A stretch of 28,377 nucleotides of DNA from DAONFI01 sp035403485 (GCA_964536835.1 CAZIAZ010000039.1:1-28377), one strand, 5' to 3'. Counted from the first letter of the stretch, positions 8,537 through 17,887 are shown. Program-made: numbers and translations. Notes: generated by a model from the sequence alone, not told the origin.

Positions 8537-11479
8537 ATGAGCAATGAACTGGCAAAGGTCTACGACCCGCGAGCCGTCGAAAATGAAGCGTACGAGAAGT
8601 GGCAGAAACACAACTCCTTTGCGGCGGCAGCCAACGATCCACGTGAAAGTTTCTGCATGGTCATCCCCCCGCCGAACGTCACCGCAGCCCTGCACCTGGG
8701 CCATGCACTTAACAATACGTTGCAGGACGTCATCATCCGCTTCAAACGCATGAGCGGGTTTGCAACGCTCTGGATGCCGGGCACAGACCACGCCGGCATA
8801 GCCACACAGACCGTCGTCGAAAAACGCGTCCTCGCCGAAGAAGGCAAACGTCGCACCGACTTCAAACGCGAAGATTTCGTAGCCAAAATCCAAGCCTGGA
8901 AAGATGAATACGAAGCCACCATCCTCTCTCAGTTGAAGCTCATGGGCTGCAGCTGCGACTGGGCTCGCACGCGATTCACGATGGACAGCGTCTGCGCGAA
9001 AGCCGTTCGCGAAACATTTTCACGGCTGTTCAGCGACGGTTTGATTTACCGTGGCAAACGGCTGGTGAACTGGGACCCAGCCACCCAGACGGTGCTGGCA
9101 GACGACGAAGTCGAACACGAAGACATAGCCGGTTTTTTCTGGTATCTGAAGTATCCTCTGGAAAAGCCGGCGGAAATAAACGGCAAAAAAATCACGCACG
9201 TCACCGTCGCCACCACAAGGCCTGAAACCATGCTCGGCGACACGGCGGTGGCGATGAATCCGGCTGACCCGCGGGCGAAAGTGCTCGCAGGCACAATGAT
9301 TCGCCTGCCGATAGTCGGCCGACTCATACCGATAATACTCGACGACCACGTAGTTTTGCCCGACCCTGAAAGTTCTGACGAAAAAGCCCGTTTCTCGACG
9401 GGTTTTCTGAAAGTCACGCCCGCTCACGACCCCGACGATTACCAGATAGGCCAGCGACACTCGCTGGCGATGATAAACATAATGGCCCCCGACGGCAGCA
9501 TATCCGACCGCCACGGCTGGGATGACTGCAACACCGAAGAAGCCAAAAATCTGCTCGGCATGGACAGATTCGAGGCCCGTGAAGCTATAGTCGAGTGGTT
9601 CAGAAATGAAAATCTTCTTGAAAAAGTGCTTGATTACACGCACTCCGTCGGCCATTCGTATCGCAGCCACGTGCCGATAGAACCGTACCTCTCCGACCAG
9701 TGGTACGTCGCGGTGAAAAAACCGATAGAGAATTTCAAATTACGAATTGCAAACTGCAAATCCGAAGAGCGTGACGGCGTAAAATATATTCCGGACACCG
9801 ACGTTCCTCTGAACTCGCTTGCGGGTCTGGCGCTTCAGCCGCTGCTCGACGGCCGGCTGAAATTCACGCCCGCACGCTATGCCAACAACTATCAGGCCTG
9901 GCTGGAAAATCTCCGCGACTGGCCGATATCCCGCCAATTATGGTGGGGCCACCAGATACCGGTATGGTCTAAAGCAGGCGAGCACCCCAACCGCTGTAAA
10001 TACGGCACGACATGCCAGGTCTTCCAGACCGACAACGGGCCGGTAACATTCCTCTGCGTCAAGCCTGGTTTTGACGAACTTGAAAAAGCGATTGAATCGG
10101 AAGGCTGGCAGCGCGACGCCGACGTGCTCGATACGTGGTTCAGCAGTGCGCTCTGGCCGTTCAGCACTCTGAAATGGCCCAGCGACGACCCAGCCGACAA
10201 AGCCCTGTTAGAAAAATTCTATCCAGGCAACGTCCTGAGTACCGCGCGGGAGATTATCACGCTGTGGGTCTCGCGCATGGTCATGATGGGCCAGTACTGC
10301 GCTGGCGACATACCGTTCAGCGAAGTTTTCATACACGCCATGATACAGGACGGGCAGGGCAGAAAAATGTCCAAAAGCCTCGGCAACGGCGTAAATCCTC
10401 TGGACATAATCGACTCCCACGGCGCCGACGCCATGCGTTACACGCTCGTGAGCATGACGACGCAGACGCAGGACGTGCGTATGCCGATTGAAAAGATGAC
10501 CCTGCCGGACGGCCGCGAGGTGAACTCGTCGCCGAAATTCGACATCGGCCGCAATCTCTGCAACAAGCTCTGGAACGCCAGCCGCTTTGCGATTATGAAT
10601 CTATCCGACGCCCCACAGTGGAGCGATACTGACACATCCGCCAATCTGGCTGACCGGTGGATACTTTCCCGCATGACGTCCGTTGTCATGGACGCCGCCG
10701 ACGCCATTGAAAAATATCGCTTCAACGACCTCGCCGAAAAGCTCTACCATTTTCTGTGGGACGACTTCTGCGACTGGTATCTGGAAGTGGCCAAGGCGCG
10801 TATAAATGCCGGCGAAGCTGCGCCGAAAGCGGTAACCGCGTATGTTCTGGACACCATACTGCGGCTGATGCACCCGATTATGCCGTTCATAACGGAAGCA
10901 ATCTGGGCCAACCTGAATGCCGTCGTCCCATCCCGCGGGCCGGCCGGCATTGCACCGGAAATGCTGATTACCGCCCCCTGGCCCACAGCGGATGAGTCGC
11001 TTGTCGACGCCGACAGCGAATCAGCCTTCGCAACGCTCGCCGACGCAGTACGACAAATCCGCAACGCCCGCCAGCAGCATAACGTCGCCCCGAAAGAGCG
11101 GGTAAACATAATCATCGAATCCGCGGGCGAAAACGACGTATTGCAGTCAAATATCGAACTGCTTGAAAAACTCGCAGGCCTCGGCGAAGCGACCGTCACA
11201 AAACAGATTGCAACTCCGCCGGCTGGCAGTGCGGCGATAAGCATAGGCGGCCGAAAAATTTTCGTGCTCGACATCATCGACACCGCAGCCGAACTGGAAC
11301 GGTTGGGCAAACTCAGGGCGACGCTGGAAAAAGGCATCGCGGGCGTAACGGCTAAACTGGGCAATGCGAATTTCATATCACGCGCGCCGGCGGAAGTCGT
11401 CGAAAATGAAAAGCAGCGGCTAGCGGAAATGCAGGCCAATCTCAGCACGATTGTGGAATCGATTAATGCAATGAAGTAA
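8537..11479 (+). CDS. valS: Valyl-tRNA synthetase
   Basis: The enzyme charges tRNA-Val with valine in the cytoplasm (class Ia synthetase). The start is ATG 8537, with AGAAGG 7 nt upstream; ATG 8531 would sit almost on that site. The protein is 980 aa. It shows the HIGH motif as HLGHA (about residues 53-57 in PPPNVTAALHLGHAL), an inserted editing domain with TTRPETMLGDTAVAMNP, YLSDQWYV, the WCISRQ-like DWPISRQLWWGHQIPVW, KMSKS (610-614), the anticodon-binding domain, and a C-terminal coiled coil (ELERLGKLRATLEKG...AEMQANLSTI) typical of ValS. Residues 399-409 (FKLRIANCK) are encoded by a copy of an intergenic repeat; see findings. It follows cimA, so two branched-chain amino acid genes are adjacent. 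Confidence 0.97.
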   Translation: MSNELAKVYDPRAVENEAYEKWQKHNSFAAAANDPRESFCMVIPPPNVTAALHLGHALNNTLQDVIIRFKRMSGFATLWMPGTDHAGIATQTVVEKRVLAEEGKRRTDFKREDFVAKIQAWKDEYEATILSQLKLMGCSCDWARTRFTMDSVCAKAVRETFSRLFSDGLIYRGKRLVNWDPATQTVLADDEVEHEDIAGFFWYLKYPLEKPAEINGKKITHVTVATTRPETMLGDTAVAMNPADPRAKVLAGTMIRLPIVGRLIPIILDDHVVLPDPESSDEKARFSTGFLKVTPAHDPDDYQIGQRHSLAMINIMAPDGSISDRHGWDDCNTEEAKNLLGMDRFEAREAIVEWFRNENLLEKVLDYTHSVGHSYRSHVPIEPYLSDQWYVAVKKPIENFKLRIANCKSEERDGVKYIPDTDVPLNSLAGLALQPLLDGRLKFTPARYANNYQAWLENLRDWPISRQLWWGHQIPVWSKAGEHPNRCKYGTTCQVFQTDNGPVTFLCVKPGFDELEKAIESEGWQRDADVLDTWFSSALWPFSTLKWPSDDPADKALLEKFYPGNVLSTAREIITLWVSRMVMMGQYCAGDIPFSEVFIHAMIQDGQGRKMSKSLGNGVNPLDIIDSHGADAMRYTLVSMTTQTQDVRMPIEKMTLPDGREVNSSPKFDIGRNLCNKLWNASRFAIMNLSDAPQWSDTDTSANLADRWILSRMTSVVMDAADAIEKYRFNDLAEKLYHFLWDDFCDWYLEVAKARINAGEAAPKAVTAYVLDTILRLMHPIMPFITEAIWANLNAVVPSRGPAGIAPEMLITAPWPTADESLVDADSESAFATLADAVRQIRNARQQHNVAPKERVNIIIESAGENDVLQSNIELLEKLAGLGEATVTKQIATPPAGSAAISIGGRKIFVLDIIDTAAELERLGKLRATLEKGIAGVTAKLGNANFISRAPAEVVENEKQRLAEMQANLSTIVESINAMK
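9731..9763 (+). repeat. AATTTCAAATT-type repeat inside valS
   Basis: This 33-nt stretch matches the minus strand of 27987-28019 in the etfB-etfA spacer at about 26 of 33 positions, including an identical 11-nt AATTTCAAATT start. It is AT-rich in a GC-richer gene and adds codons in frame without a stop. Confidence 0.6.
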
Positions 11480-11802
11480 AAATTTTCAAAAAACAAGAAG
11501 GTAACTTGCAAGCAATTTCAAAATAATCAAGTTCTGAGATTTGCAGAACCTATCCCAAAATCATGAAATTTTAGAGCATTGAAAGATTGAGAGTTCATAT
11601 TTTTGCGCCAGTGGGTTTGTTCGTGGCAAGGAAGGAAAATGAGGCATACTTGGCAGTATTCTGAAGTTTTTCTGACGCAGCCACGGACAAAGCAAACCAG
11701 CAAAAAAGGAACTCTCAAGATTGAACTGCTCTAATACTTTGAAGTTGACGCTTTCCTGTAGCTCGCTTTTTGAAACTTGTAATTTTTCGCGCACGCAACA
11801 GG
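11480..11802. other. Intergenic region between the convergent valS and xth genes
   Basis: This 323-nt stretch has no credible gene; short frames in it follow the arms of the palindrome. It holds an ACTTGCAAGCAATTTC repeat copy (about 11506-11522), a GTTCTG-AGATTT-GCAGAAC inverted repeat near 11531-11549, and the 164-nt imperfect palindrome listed next. Confidence 0.6.
11571..11734. repeat. 164-nt imperfect palindrome with TTAGAGCA ends
   Basis: The left arm (11571-11627) and right arm (11734-11680 read on minus) share perfect blocks: TTAGAGCA at both tips, TTGAGAGTTC, TTTTTGC, and TTTGTyCGTGGC with one difference. They are separated by mismatched bulges. About 52 nt lie between the arms and include a small ATACT...AGTAT stem. 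Such a long structured unit could be a non-autonomous inverted-repeat element (MITE-like) or a structured RNA. It could also act as a bidirectional terminator for valS and xth. If the outer TA is a target duplication, the ends would read TA-GAGCA...TGCTC-TA. Confidence 0.75.
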
Positions 11803-12579
11803 TCAGATATTGAATTCAGCGATTACGGCGGCATGGTCGGACGGTTTTTGACCTTTTCTGCTTTCGCGGTCGATAACACATGAACAGAGTTTTTCCGCCA
11901 ACGGACGGCTAGCCAGGATATGATCCAGCCGCAAGCCGATGTTGTGTACAAACGCCAGCTGCCTGTAATCCCACCATGAAAATTTACCGCCTTCGGGATT
12001 TATTTTGCGAAACACGTCGACAAGCCCCAAGTCCGTCACTTTTTGCAGCGCGAGGCGGACTTCATCGCACGCAAGGCCCGTAGTCCGCCACGGCACGATA
12101 TCATTCGCATCATCGTCGTTGATAATCACATTCGTATCGCCGCAAATGACGACAGGTTCATCGGCGGAGTGCGACTCTTCCAGAATTTCACTCAGCCGCG
12201 TCAGCCATCTCAATTTGAAACGATACTTTTCGCTCTCCATGTCTGAGCCGTTAGGTACGTATGCGCTGTAAATTCGCAAGCCTGCAATCTCAGCCGATAT
12301 CAGCCTGGCCTGCTCGTCCAGCTCCGTATCACCAAGGCCGCAGCGGATATCATCAATCGGCAGACGAGAAACGACTGCTACGCCGTTGTACGTTTTCTGG
12401 CCGTTGACGGCACAGTTGTATCCAAGTTCGTCAAAGGCGTCGTATGGGAAATCTTCGGTACGACATTTGAGTTCCTGGATGCAAAGCACGTCAGCCGGCA
12501 CTCTGCGAAGGAATTCAGCAATGCGTTCCATTCGCGGCCTGACAGAGTTGACGTTCCACGTTGCTATGCTTATTTTCAT
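11803..12579 (-). CDS. xth: Exodeoxyribonuclease III (AP endonuclease family)
   Basis: The product is a 258-aa Mg-dependent DNA repair nuclease of the exonuclease-endonuclease-phosphatase fold, acting at abasic sites and 3' blocks. Visible family motifs in order are ATWNVNSVRPR at the N-terminus, CIQELK with the metal-binding Glu (about 36), YVPNG, GDTNV with the catalytic Asp/Asn (usually GDFN), RLDHILAS, and the C-terminal SDHAAVIAEF with the catalytic His. Length matches ExoIII. It starts 9 nt after the DNA methyltransferase stop codon with only a weak ribosome site (GGAAAG, 12 nt away), which suggests translational coupling in one operon with it. Confidence 0.95.
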   Translation of the reverse strand: MKISIATWNVNSVRPRMERIAEFLRRVPADVLCIQELKCRTEDFPYDAFDELGYNCAVNGQKTYNGVAVVSRLPIDDIRCGLGDTELDEQARLISAEIAGLRIYSAYVPNGSDMESEKYRFKLRWLTRLSEILEESHSADEPVVICGDTNVIINDDDANDIVPWRTTGLACDEVRLALQKVTDLGLVDVFRKINPEGGKFSWWDYRQLAFVHNIGLRLDHILASRPLAEKLCSCVIDRESRKGQKPSDHAAVIAEFNI

Positions 12580-12588
12580 GGCCGGCCG

Positions 12589-13629
12589 CTACTTTCCGTC
12601 AATCGAGTGACATTTTATAACCGGCAGAGCACCGATTTTTTTGCTCATTTTTTCCAGGCAACCCAATATCGCCTGAGCCGTATACCCGCAAGCAACGCCA
12701 CTATATTTGAGCCTCAGATTGTAACGTTCGGCAAAACGCTCCATGAGAAATCCGGAGGTCTTCAGTTTCGTAACCGGCACAGTAAAATCGGCATAAGCAT
12801 CGCGAAGAATCTCAAAATGAGCCGGCGGAATTTTATCGTCCGAGCAATCAGCCGGCTGCGATTTTTCCGGACAGCCGCCGGCATACGCGCGAGTTTTATT
12901 CAATCTCTGCCGTACGCCTTCCACATACTGCGGCGAAATCTCTGTGCCGAAATAGCGTCGCGAAAGTTTTTTTGCCGCCACAAGCGTCGTGCCGCTGCCG
13001 GCAAACGGGTCGATAACCACATCGCCCACGTTGGAACAGGTGCGAATTATGCGAGCCAACAGCGATTCGGGCATCTGACACGGATGCCAGCCTTCCCGTT
13101 CCGAAAACGACCCGCATAACCGCGGAAATTCGTCCCATACGTCGTCAGGAATACGGCCCTGCGGATTTGCACGTTTGTCATGATAATAAACCTCGCGGTC
13201 GGAAAAAACACGAACAGCCTTATCGTTGAACGTAAATCTGCCTGAATCTTTCACAAAATAAAACAGGTGAGTATGGCTGCGGGCGAATTTTTTTTTGGTG
13301 TTCTGCCCGAACGTATAATGCCATATAATCCAGTTTCGCAGCGTCAGCCCCAGTTTTCTGCCGATTAGACGGACTTCGGCGGCATATTCAGCACCTATGG
13401 CTATCCAGAATGACGCGTCGGGTTTCATCACCCGCGTGCAGGCGGCCATCCATTTTTCAGTCCAGTCGTAATATTCCTCGTAGGCCAGTTTGTCCTCATA
13501 GACGTCGTATTTGTAGCCGATATTGAACGGCGGGTCGGCAAAGACCAAATCGGCAAACGGCTCTTCGACGGAATCAAGTATTTTGATACAATCGCCCTGC
13601 TCAATGACATTCATCCCGACTTTCGTCAT
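12589..13629 (-). CDS. DNA methyltransferase, beta class (N6-adenine/N4-cytosine), orphan
   Basis: The protein is a 346-aa S-adenosylmethionine-dependent DNA methyltransferase of the N6/N4 family. The catalytic motif DPPF (residues 32-35) lies before the SAM-binding motif DPFAGSGTT (207-215), the order that defines the beta class, as in CcrM/HinfI. HPCQMPESLLARII (182-195) is the usual lead-in to motif I. Residues 240-346 form an extra C-terminal region I do not recognise; CcrM-type enzymes also carry one for target recognition. No restriction endonuclease is nearby, so it may be an orphan regulatory methylase. The start at 13629 has AAGGA about 9 nt upstream, and the gene begins 3 nt after the stop of the preceding gene; exonuclease III follows 9 nt downstream. 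DPPF does not tell adenine from cytosine with certainty. Confidence 0.88.
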   Translation of the reverse strand: MTKVGMNVIEQGDCIKILDSVEEPFADLVFADPPFNIGYKYDVYEDKLAYEEYYDWTEKWMAACTRVMKPDASFWIAIGAEYAAEVRLIGRKLGLTLRNWIIWHYTFGQNTKKKFARSHTHLFYFVKDSGRFTFNDKAVRVFSDREVYYHDKRANPQGRIPDDVWDEFPRLCGSFSEREGWHPCQMPESLLARIIRTCSNVGDVVIDPFAGSGTTLVAAKKLSRRYFGTEISPQYVEGVRQRLNKTRAYAGGCPEKSQPADCSDDKIPPAHFEILRDAYADFTVPVTKLKTSGFLMERFAERYNLRLKYSGVACGYTAQAILGCLEKMSKKIGALPVIKCHSIDGK

Positions 13630-13632
13630 GCT

Positions 13633-14817
13633 TCAGAGTCCTTCCCTGTCAGAGGCGGGGTTGGCTGGAGCTTTGGGCATTTCCTTGACTACCGGCAGCG
13701 TGTCGAACGAATCCGTAAGTTCGTCCATGATATCGCAGAGTTTTTTGACATCTGCGGAAAAACCCGTAAGTATCATCGCGTAATGCCGATTTTTGCCGGC
13801 AGTGCTGTCCGGCACGCAAAGCAGCCGGCGTATCTGTATGACGTAATCTTTCGTCTCCGCAGTTTTTTTCGTGCCGGCCGGCTGCGATTCCGCAGCCTGC
13901 GTCTCACTCTGCCTGAGTATGAACTGATAACCGAGTTTGCCAGCTATCTTTAACGGCCCCTGCTGGAGAATGTCAAACGACAGGCCCCGTTTCTTGTCAA
14001 AATCTATTGCAGCCTGGCCACACGCCTGCGCAGTGAGCGAATCGGACACGAGCACGGATACGATTTCGAGCATCGGCGAATCGTCGTTGCAGAGATAGTC
14101 GTAGCGGCCCATTTTAATGCCGTCGCCTGTGATTTCGCTCCACCAGAACTCCGGCAAACGAATGGCGAGGCCGCAACTGAAATTTTTGATGAATACCCTG
14201 TGCCGCAGATTAACCGGCATGTCGGTTGGACTTTTCAGCGGCATGAGGCTGATGGATCTGACTACCATGTCAAGCTGTGCCAGCAGGGATTCCTTCTGCT
14301 CTATGGATACTTCCATCGACAGAACGTAAATTATCTGGTCGGCACAAAGCGGATTGGCGGCTTTGAACTGTTCAAGCGAACGGGTGAAAATCAGCGTCAC
14401 CGACGACGTATCTATGCCGCGGAAATTGTATTCCATAGCCCTTGCAATGCCAGCTAACCCCGCCACCTGTATCGGCGTTTCGCTGAGCACCTTCAGTTCG
14501 CGTATCGCCAGATTGTTTTTGATGTCAGTCAGGGTCGAAGCCGCAAAATCTTTGACCGTCTGCGACTTGTCATAAGGATACGCCATTAGCGTTATGTTCT
14601 GAACAGCCTGGCCGCGGTCAGTCAATACGCACGAATATGCCTTGAACGGCTCGTCAGGGTCGGTATACACGTAAGAAAGCGGCACAGCCATGCGTAATCC
14701 GATGCCAGGCAGGTCAATCGCAGGCTGCAGGCGCATCTCGCCAGCCTGGCCCAATGCGAAGCAAGAAAACGTCAGAACCGCAACCAGCACAGTTATTTTA
14801 AAAAATCTGATTTTCAT
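13633..14817 (-). CDS. Exported protein of unknown function
   Basis: The protein is 394 aa. It has a clear signal peptide: a basic MKIRFFK start, then ITVLVAVLTFSCFALGQAG with a probable cleavage after GQAG; the Cys in the hydrophobic part is not followed by a convincing lipobox. The mature part is mixed alpha/beta without a motif I recognise. It appears to contain two similar halves, each with a ...MAVPLSYVYTD / ...LAIRLPEFWWSE strand near its start, so it may be an internal duplication. The start has GAGGA 6 nt upstream. It is the first gene of the tight operon with the DNA methyltransferase and exonuclease III; that company does not explain an exported protein and may be chance. Confidence 0.75.
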   Translation of the reverse strand: MKIRFFKITVLVAVLTFSCFALGQAGEMRLQPAIDLPGIGLRMAVPLSYVYTDPDEPFKAYSCVLTDRGQAVQNITLMAYPYDKSQTVKDFAASTLTDIKNNLAIRELKVLSETPIQVAGLAGIARAMEYNFRGIDTSSVTLIFTRSLEQFKAANPLCADQIIYVLSMEVSIEQKESLLAQLDMVVRSISLMPLKSPTDMPVNLRHRVFIKNFSCGLAIRLPEFWWSEITGDGIKMGRYDYLCNDDSPMLEIVSVLVSDSLTAQACGQAAIDFDKKRGLSFDILQQGPLKIAGKLGYQFILRQSETQAAESQPAGTKKTAETKDYVIQIRRLLCVPDSTAGKNRHYAMILTGFSADVKKLCDIMDELTDSFDTLPVVKEMPKAPANPASDREGL

Positions 14818-15001
14818 TTATCGTCCTCACGGAAAAGCCGCATCTCTGTCCGTACATCTATCTGATTCGTACAGACGAAGAAATTATACTTGGCCAGCCG
14901 GCTTACTGCAACGCAATAGATATATTCCAGCCGCCGTCTGACTTGCGTTTGGGTATTGTTTTTCACATCCAAATTTAGTACACTGAACGTTTATATTCAA
15001 G
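14818..15001. other. Divergent promoter region between the secreted-protein operon and uvrA
   Basis: No gene is seen in these 184 nt. TATATT at 14992-14997 ends only 4 nt before the uvrA ATG and, if used as a -10 element, would give a nearly leaderless uvrA mRNA; no good -35 accompanies it. No recognisable LexA-type box was found. Confidence 0.4.
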
Positions 15002-17887
15002 ATGCAGGAAACAGCCAGTACATCACGACCTGAAAGTAAACCCCAGGGCGAACGGGAAATAGTCATTCTCGGCGCTCGCGAGCACAACCTGCGCAACATA
15101 GACGTGCGAATCCCCCGCGACCGGCTGGTGGTGATAACCGGCCTGAGCGGATCGGGCAAAAGTTCACTGGCGTTCGACACCATCTACGCCGAAGGCCAAC
15201 GTAAATACGTCGAAAGCCTCTCAGCCTATGCCCGCCAGTTCCTCGAACAGCTCTCCAAACCCGACGTAGAACATATCGAAGGCCTGCCGCCCACGGTAGC
15301 CATCGAACAGAGGGCCGGCAGTGCAAACCCCCGCTCCACCGTCGCCACGACGACCGAAATTTACGATTATCTTCGGCTGCTCTTCGCCCGCGTCGGCACG
15401 CCGCACTGCTGGATATGCGGCAGGGAAATTACCAGCCAGACCGTAACGCAAATGGTCGACGCCGTCATGAGCCTGCCCGACGGCACGAAATTCATGATAT
15501 TAGCCCCCATCATCCGCGGCCAGAAAGGCCAACACGCCGAACTTCTCGCTCATATCAGCAGTGAAGGCTACGTGCGGGTGCGCGTGGACGGCGAAATCTG
15601 TGACATCAAAGCCATGCCGGAACTTGCTAAGAACAAGGTTCACACCATAGAAGTCGTGGTTGACCGGCTGGTAATGAAAGAGTCCGTCCGCATCCGTCTC
15701 AGCGACAGCATACAGACCGCGCTGGACCTGGCCGGCGGCTCTATAATCGTCTTGTACGAGAAAATCGACCCGGCTGAATCGGATGCGGCCCGCCGCGCGG
15801 CTGGCGTGGACTTCAGCAAATGGAAAGAGCGGTTATTCAGCGCAATTTACGCCTGCCCCGAACACCCCGACGTAAGCCTGGAAGAAATGTCGCCGCGAAT
15901 GTTCAGCTTCAATCTGCCGTACGGCGCATGCGAAAAATGCGACGGCCTCGGAACGATACTGGAATTCGACCATGACCTGGTAGTGCCCGACCACGCACTT
16001 TCTCTGACTGAAGGGGCAATCGACGCATGGCGGCACGGCGGCAAACGAATGAACATCTTTTATAACCGGCTGATTCGCCAGTTCTGTCGTGAATACGACG
16101 TCTCGCCGTCCGAGCCGTATAAAAACATTCCGGCGGCTAAACGGAAAATACTGCTCAACGGCGACCCAGCGGGCAGTTGGGAAGGCGTACTGCCGAATCT
16201 CACTCGCCGGTGGAAAACGACCGACAGCGAATTCGTGAAAACCCGCCTGCACGGTTACATGAGCGAACAGCCCTGCCCCGAATGCCAGGGCGCACGTCTT
16301 AAAAAAGCCAGCCTCGCCGTCCGGCTTGGCAATAAAAACATAAACGAAGTCGCACAGCTCAGCATCTCGTCAGCCTGCGATTATTTCGATTCGCTGCGGC
16401 TGGACGAAGAAAAAACGCAAATCGCCGACATGATATTGCGTGAAATACGTCACCGGCTGATATTTCTGAAGGACGTCGGGCTGGGATACATCACGCTCAA
16501 CCGCACCAGCAGCACGCTTTCCGGCGGCGAAGCCCAGCGGATACGGCTGGCCACGCAGGTCGGCAGCGGCCTAGTAGGCGTGTGCTACGTTCTCGACGAG
16601 CCGACCATCGGCCTTCATCAGCGGGACAACAAACGTCTGATTAGGACGCTTCTGCGGCTGAGGGACATGGGCAACACGGTAATCGTCGTCGAGCATGACG
16701 AAGAGACCATGCGGTGTGCCGACCAGATAATAGACATCGGGCCAGCCGCCGGCCGACACGGCGGACGGGTAATCGCCCAGGGCACAATCGACGAAATTTG
16801 CCAGTCGGATGAATCGCTCACCGGCCGATATCTTTCCGGCCGGCTGCAGATTGAAATGCCCTCGCAACGACGGCCGGTGTCGTTCAGGAACGCGCTGGAA
16901 CTCAAGGGCTGCCGGGAACACAACCTCAAGAATATCGACGTCAAAATCCCGATGGGCGGCATAATCTGCATAACGGGCGTAAGCGGGTCGGGCAAGAGTA
17001 CGCTCATAAACCAGACGCTGCTGCGGGCACTCAAACGCAAACTGTACAATTCCAAACTCCGGCCGGGCGAACACAAAAAACTCATCGGCATCGCCAACGT
17101 GGACAAGGTCATAGAAATCGACCAGTCGCCCATCGGCCGTACGCCGCGAAGCAATCCGGCGACGTATACCGGCGTATTCGACCTTATCCGGCAGCTTTTC
17201 GCCAAAACCCGCGAAGCCAAGATACGCGGCTACAAACCTGGCCGCTTCAGCTTCAACGTCAGGGGCGGCCGCTGCGAAGCCTGCCAGGGCCAGGGCGTCA
17301 AGAAAATCGAAATGCACTTTCTGCCGGACGTTTACGTCACATGCCAGGAATGCCACGGCGCCCGCTATAACCGTGAAACGCTCGAAATAAAATACAAGGG
17401 CAAAAATATCGCGGACGTTCTGAACATGCGGATTGAAGAAGCGTTGGGATTTTTTGACAATTTCCCCAAAATCCGGCAGATGGTTCGTGCGTTGGCCGAT
17501 GTGGGCCTCAGCTACGTCGAGCTGGGCCAGAGTTCCACAACGCTTTCAGGCGGAGAGGCTCAGCGAGTCAAGCTGGCATCGGAACTGGGCAAAAGTTCGA
17601 CCGGCCATACCGTCTACGTACTCGATGAGCCGACCACCGGCCTGCATTTCGCCGACATCCACAAACTCATGACCGTCCTGAACCGCCTCGCCGACAAGGG
17701 CAATACGGTGCTTATAATAGAACACAATCTCGACGTAATCAAATGTGCAGACTGGATAATAGACATGGGCCCGGAAGGCGGCGACGGCGGCGGCACGGTG
17801 GTGGCACAGGGAACGCCGGAAGATATCATGAAGGTCGCTTCAAGCTATACCGGCGAATTTCTCAAACGTCACCTGAAAGATAACTGA
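15002..17887 (+). CDS. uvrA: Excinuclease ABC subunit A
   Basis: This is the damage-sensing ATPase of nucleotide excision repair, acting as a dimer with UvrB on DNA. The protein is 961 aa, near the usual 940-970. It has two ABC ATPase modules: Walker A GLSGSGKSS (47-55) with signature LSGGEAQRIRLA (about 506), and Walker A GVSGSGKST (659-667) with signature LSGGEAQRVKLA (about 848). Zinc-binding cysteine pairs are visible at CWICG, CEKCDGLG and CEACQGQG...CQECHGARY. The start codon has no ribosome site upstream, and the only plausible -10 abuts it, so initiation may be leaderless; the first 20 residues are variable in the family. It stands alone, divergent from the 14817 operon. Confidence 0.98.
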   Translation: MQETASTSRPESKPQGEREIVILGAREHNLRNIDVRIPRDRLVVITGLSGSGKSSLAFDTIYAEGQRKYVESLSAYARQFLEQLSKPDVEHIEGLPPTVAIEQRAGSANPRSTVATTTEIYDYLRLLFARVGTPHCWICGREITSQTVTQMVDAVMSLPDGTKFMILAPIIRGQKGQHAELLAHISSEGYVRVRVDGEICDIKAMPELAKNKVHTIEVVVDRLVMKESVRIRLSDSIQTALDLAGGSIIVLYEKIDPAESDAARRAAGVDFSKWKERLFSAIYACPEHPDVSLEEMSPRMFSFNLPYGACEKCDGLGTILEFDHDLVVPDHALSLTEGAIDAWRHGGKRMNIFYNRLIRQFCREYDVSPSEPYKNIPAAKRKILLNGDPAGSWEGVLPNLTRRWKTTDSEFVKTRLHGYMSEQPCPECQGARLKKASLAVRLGNKNINEVAQLSISSACDYFDSLRLDEEKTQIADMILREIRHRLIFLKDVGLGYITLNRTSSTLSGGEAQRIRLATQVGSGLVGVCYVLDEPTIGLHQRDNKRLIRTLLRLRDMGNTVIVVEHDEETMRCADQIIDIGPAAGRHGGRVIAQGTIDEICQSDESLTGRYLSGRLQIEMPSQRRPVSFRNALELKGCREHNLKNIDVKIPMGGIICITGVSGSGKSTLINQTLLRALKRKLYNSKLRPGEHKKLIGIANVDKVIEIDQSPIGRTPRSNPATYTGVFDLIRQLFAKTREAKIRGYKPGRFSFNVRGGRCEACQGQGVKKIEMHFLPDVYVTCQECHGARYNRETLEIKYKGKNIADVLNMRIEEALGFFDNFPKIRQMVRALADVGLSYVELGQSSTTLSGGEAQRVKLASELGKSSTGHTVYVLDEPTTGLHFADIHKLMTVLNRLADKGNTVLIIEHNLDVIKCADWIIDMGPEGGDGGGTVVAQGTPEDIMKVASSYTGEFLKRHLKDN

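Noticed and set aside
10744..11511. 255-codon frame on minus opposite valS
   Set aside because: It is antisense to the conserved anticodon-binding and coiled-coil parts of ValS, with no motif of its own.
14970..15000. Possible LexA/SOS box before uvrA (CTGAACGTTTATATTC)
   Set aside because: It is not palindromic and matches neither the E. coli nor the B. subtilis box well.
16571..17356. 261-codon frame on minus inside uvrA
   Set aside because: It lies opposite Walker and zinc motifs of UvrA, so it is a shadow of a highly conserved gene.
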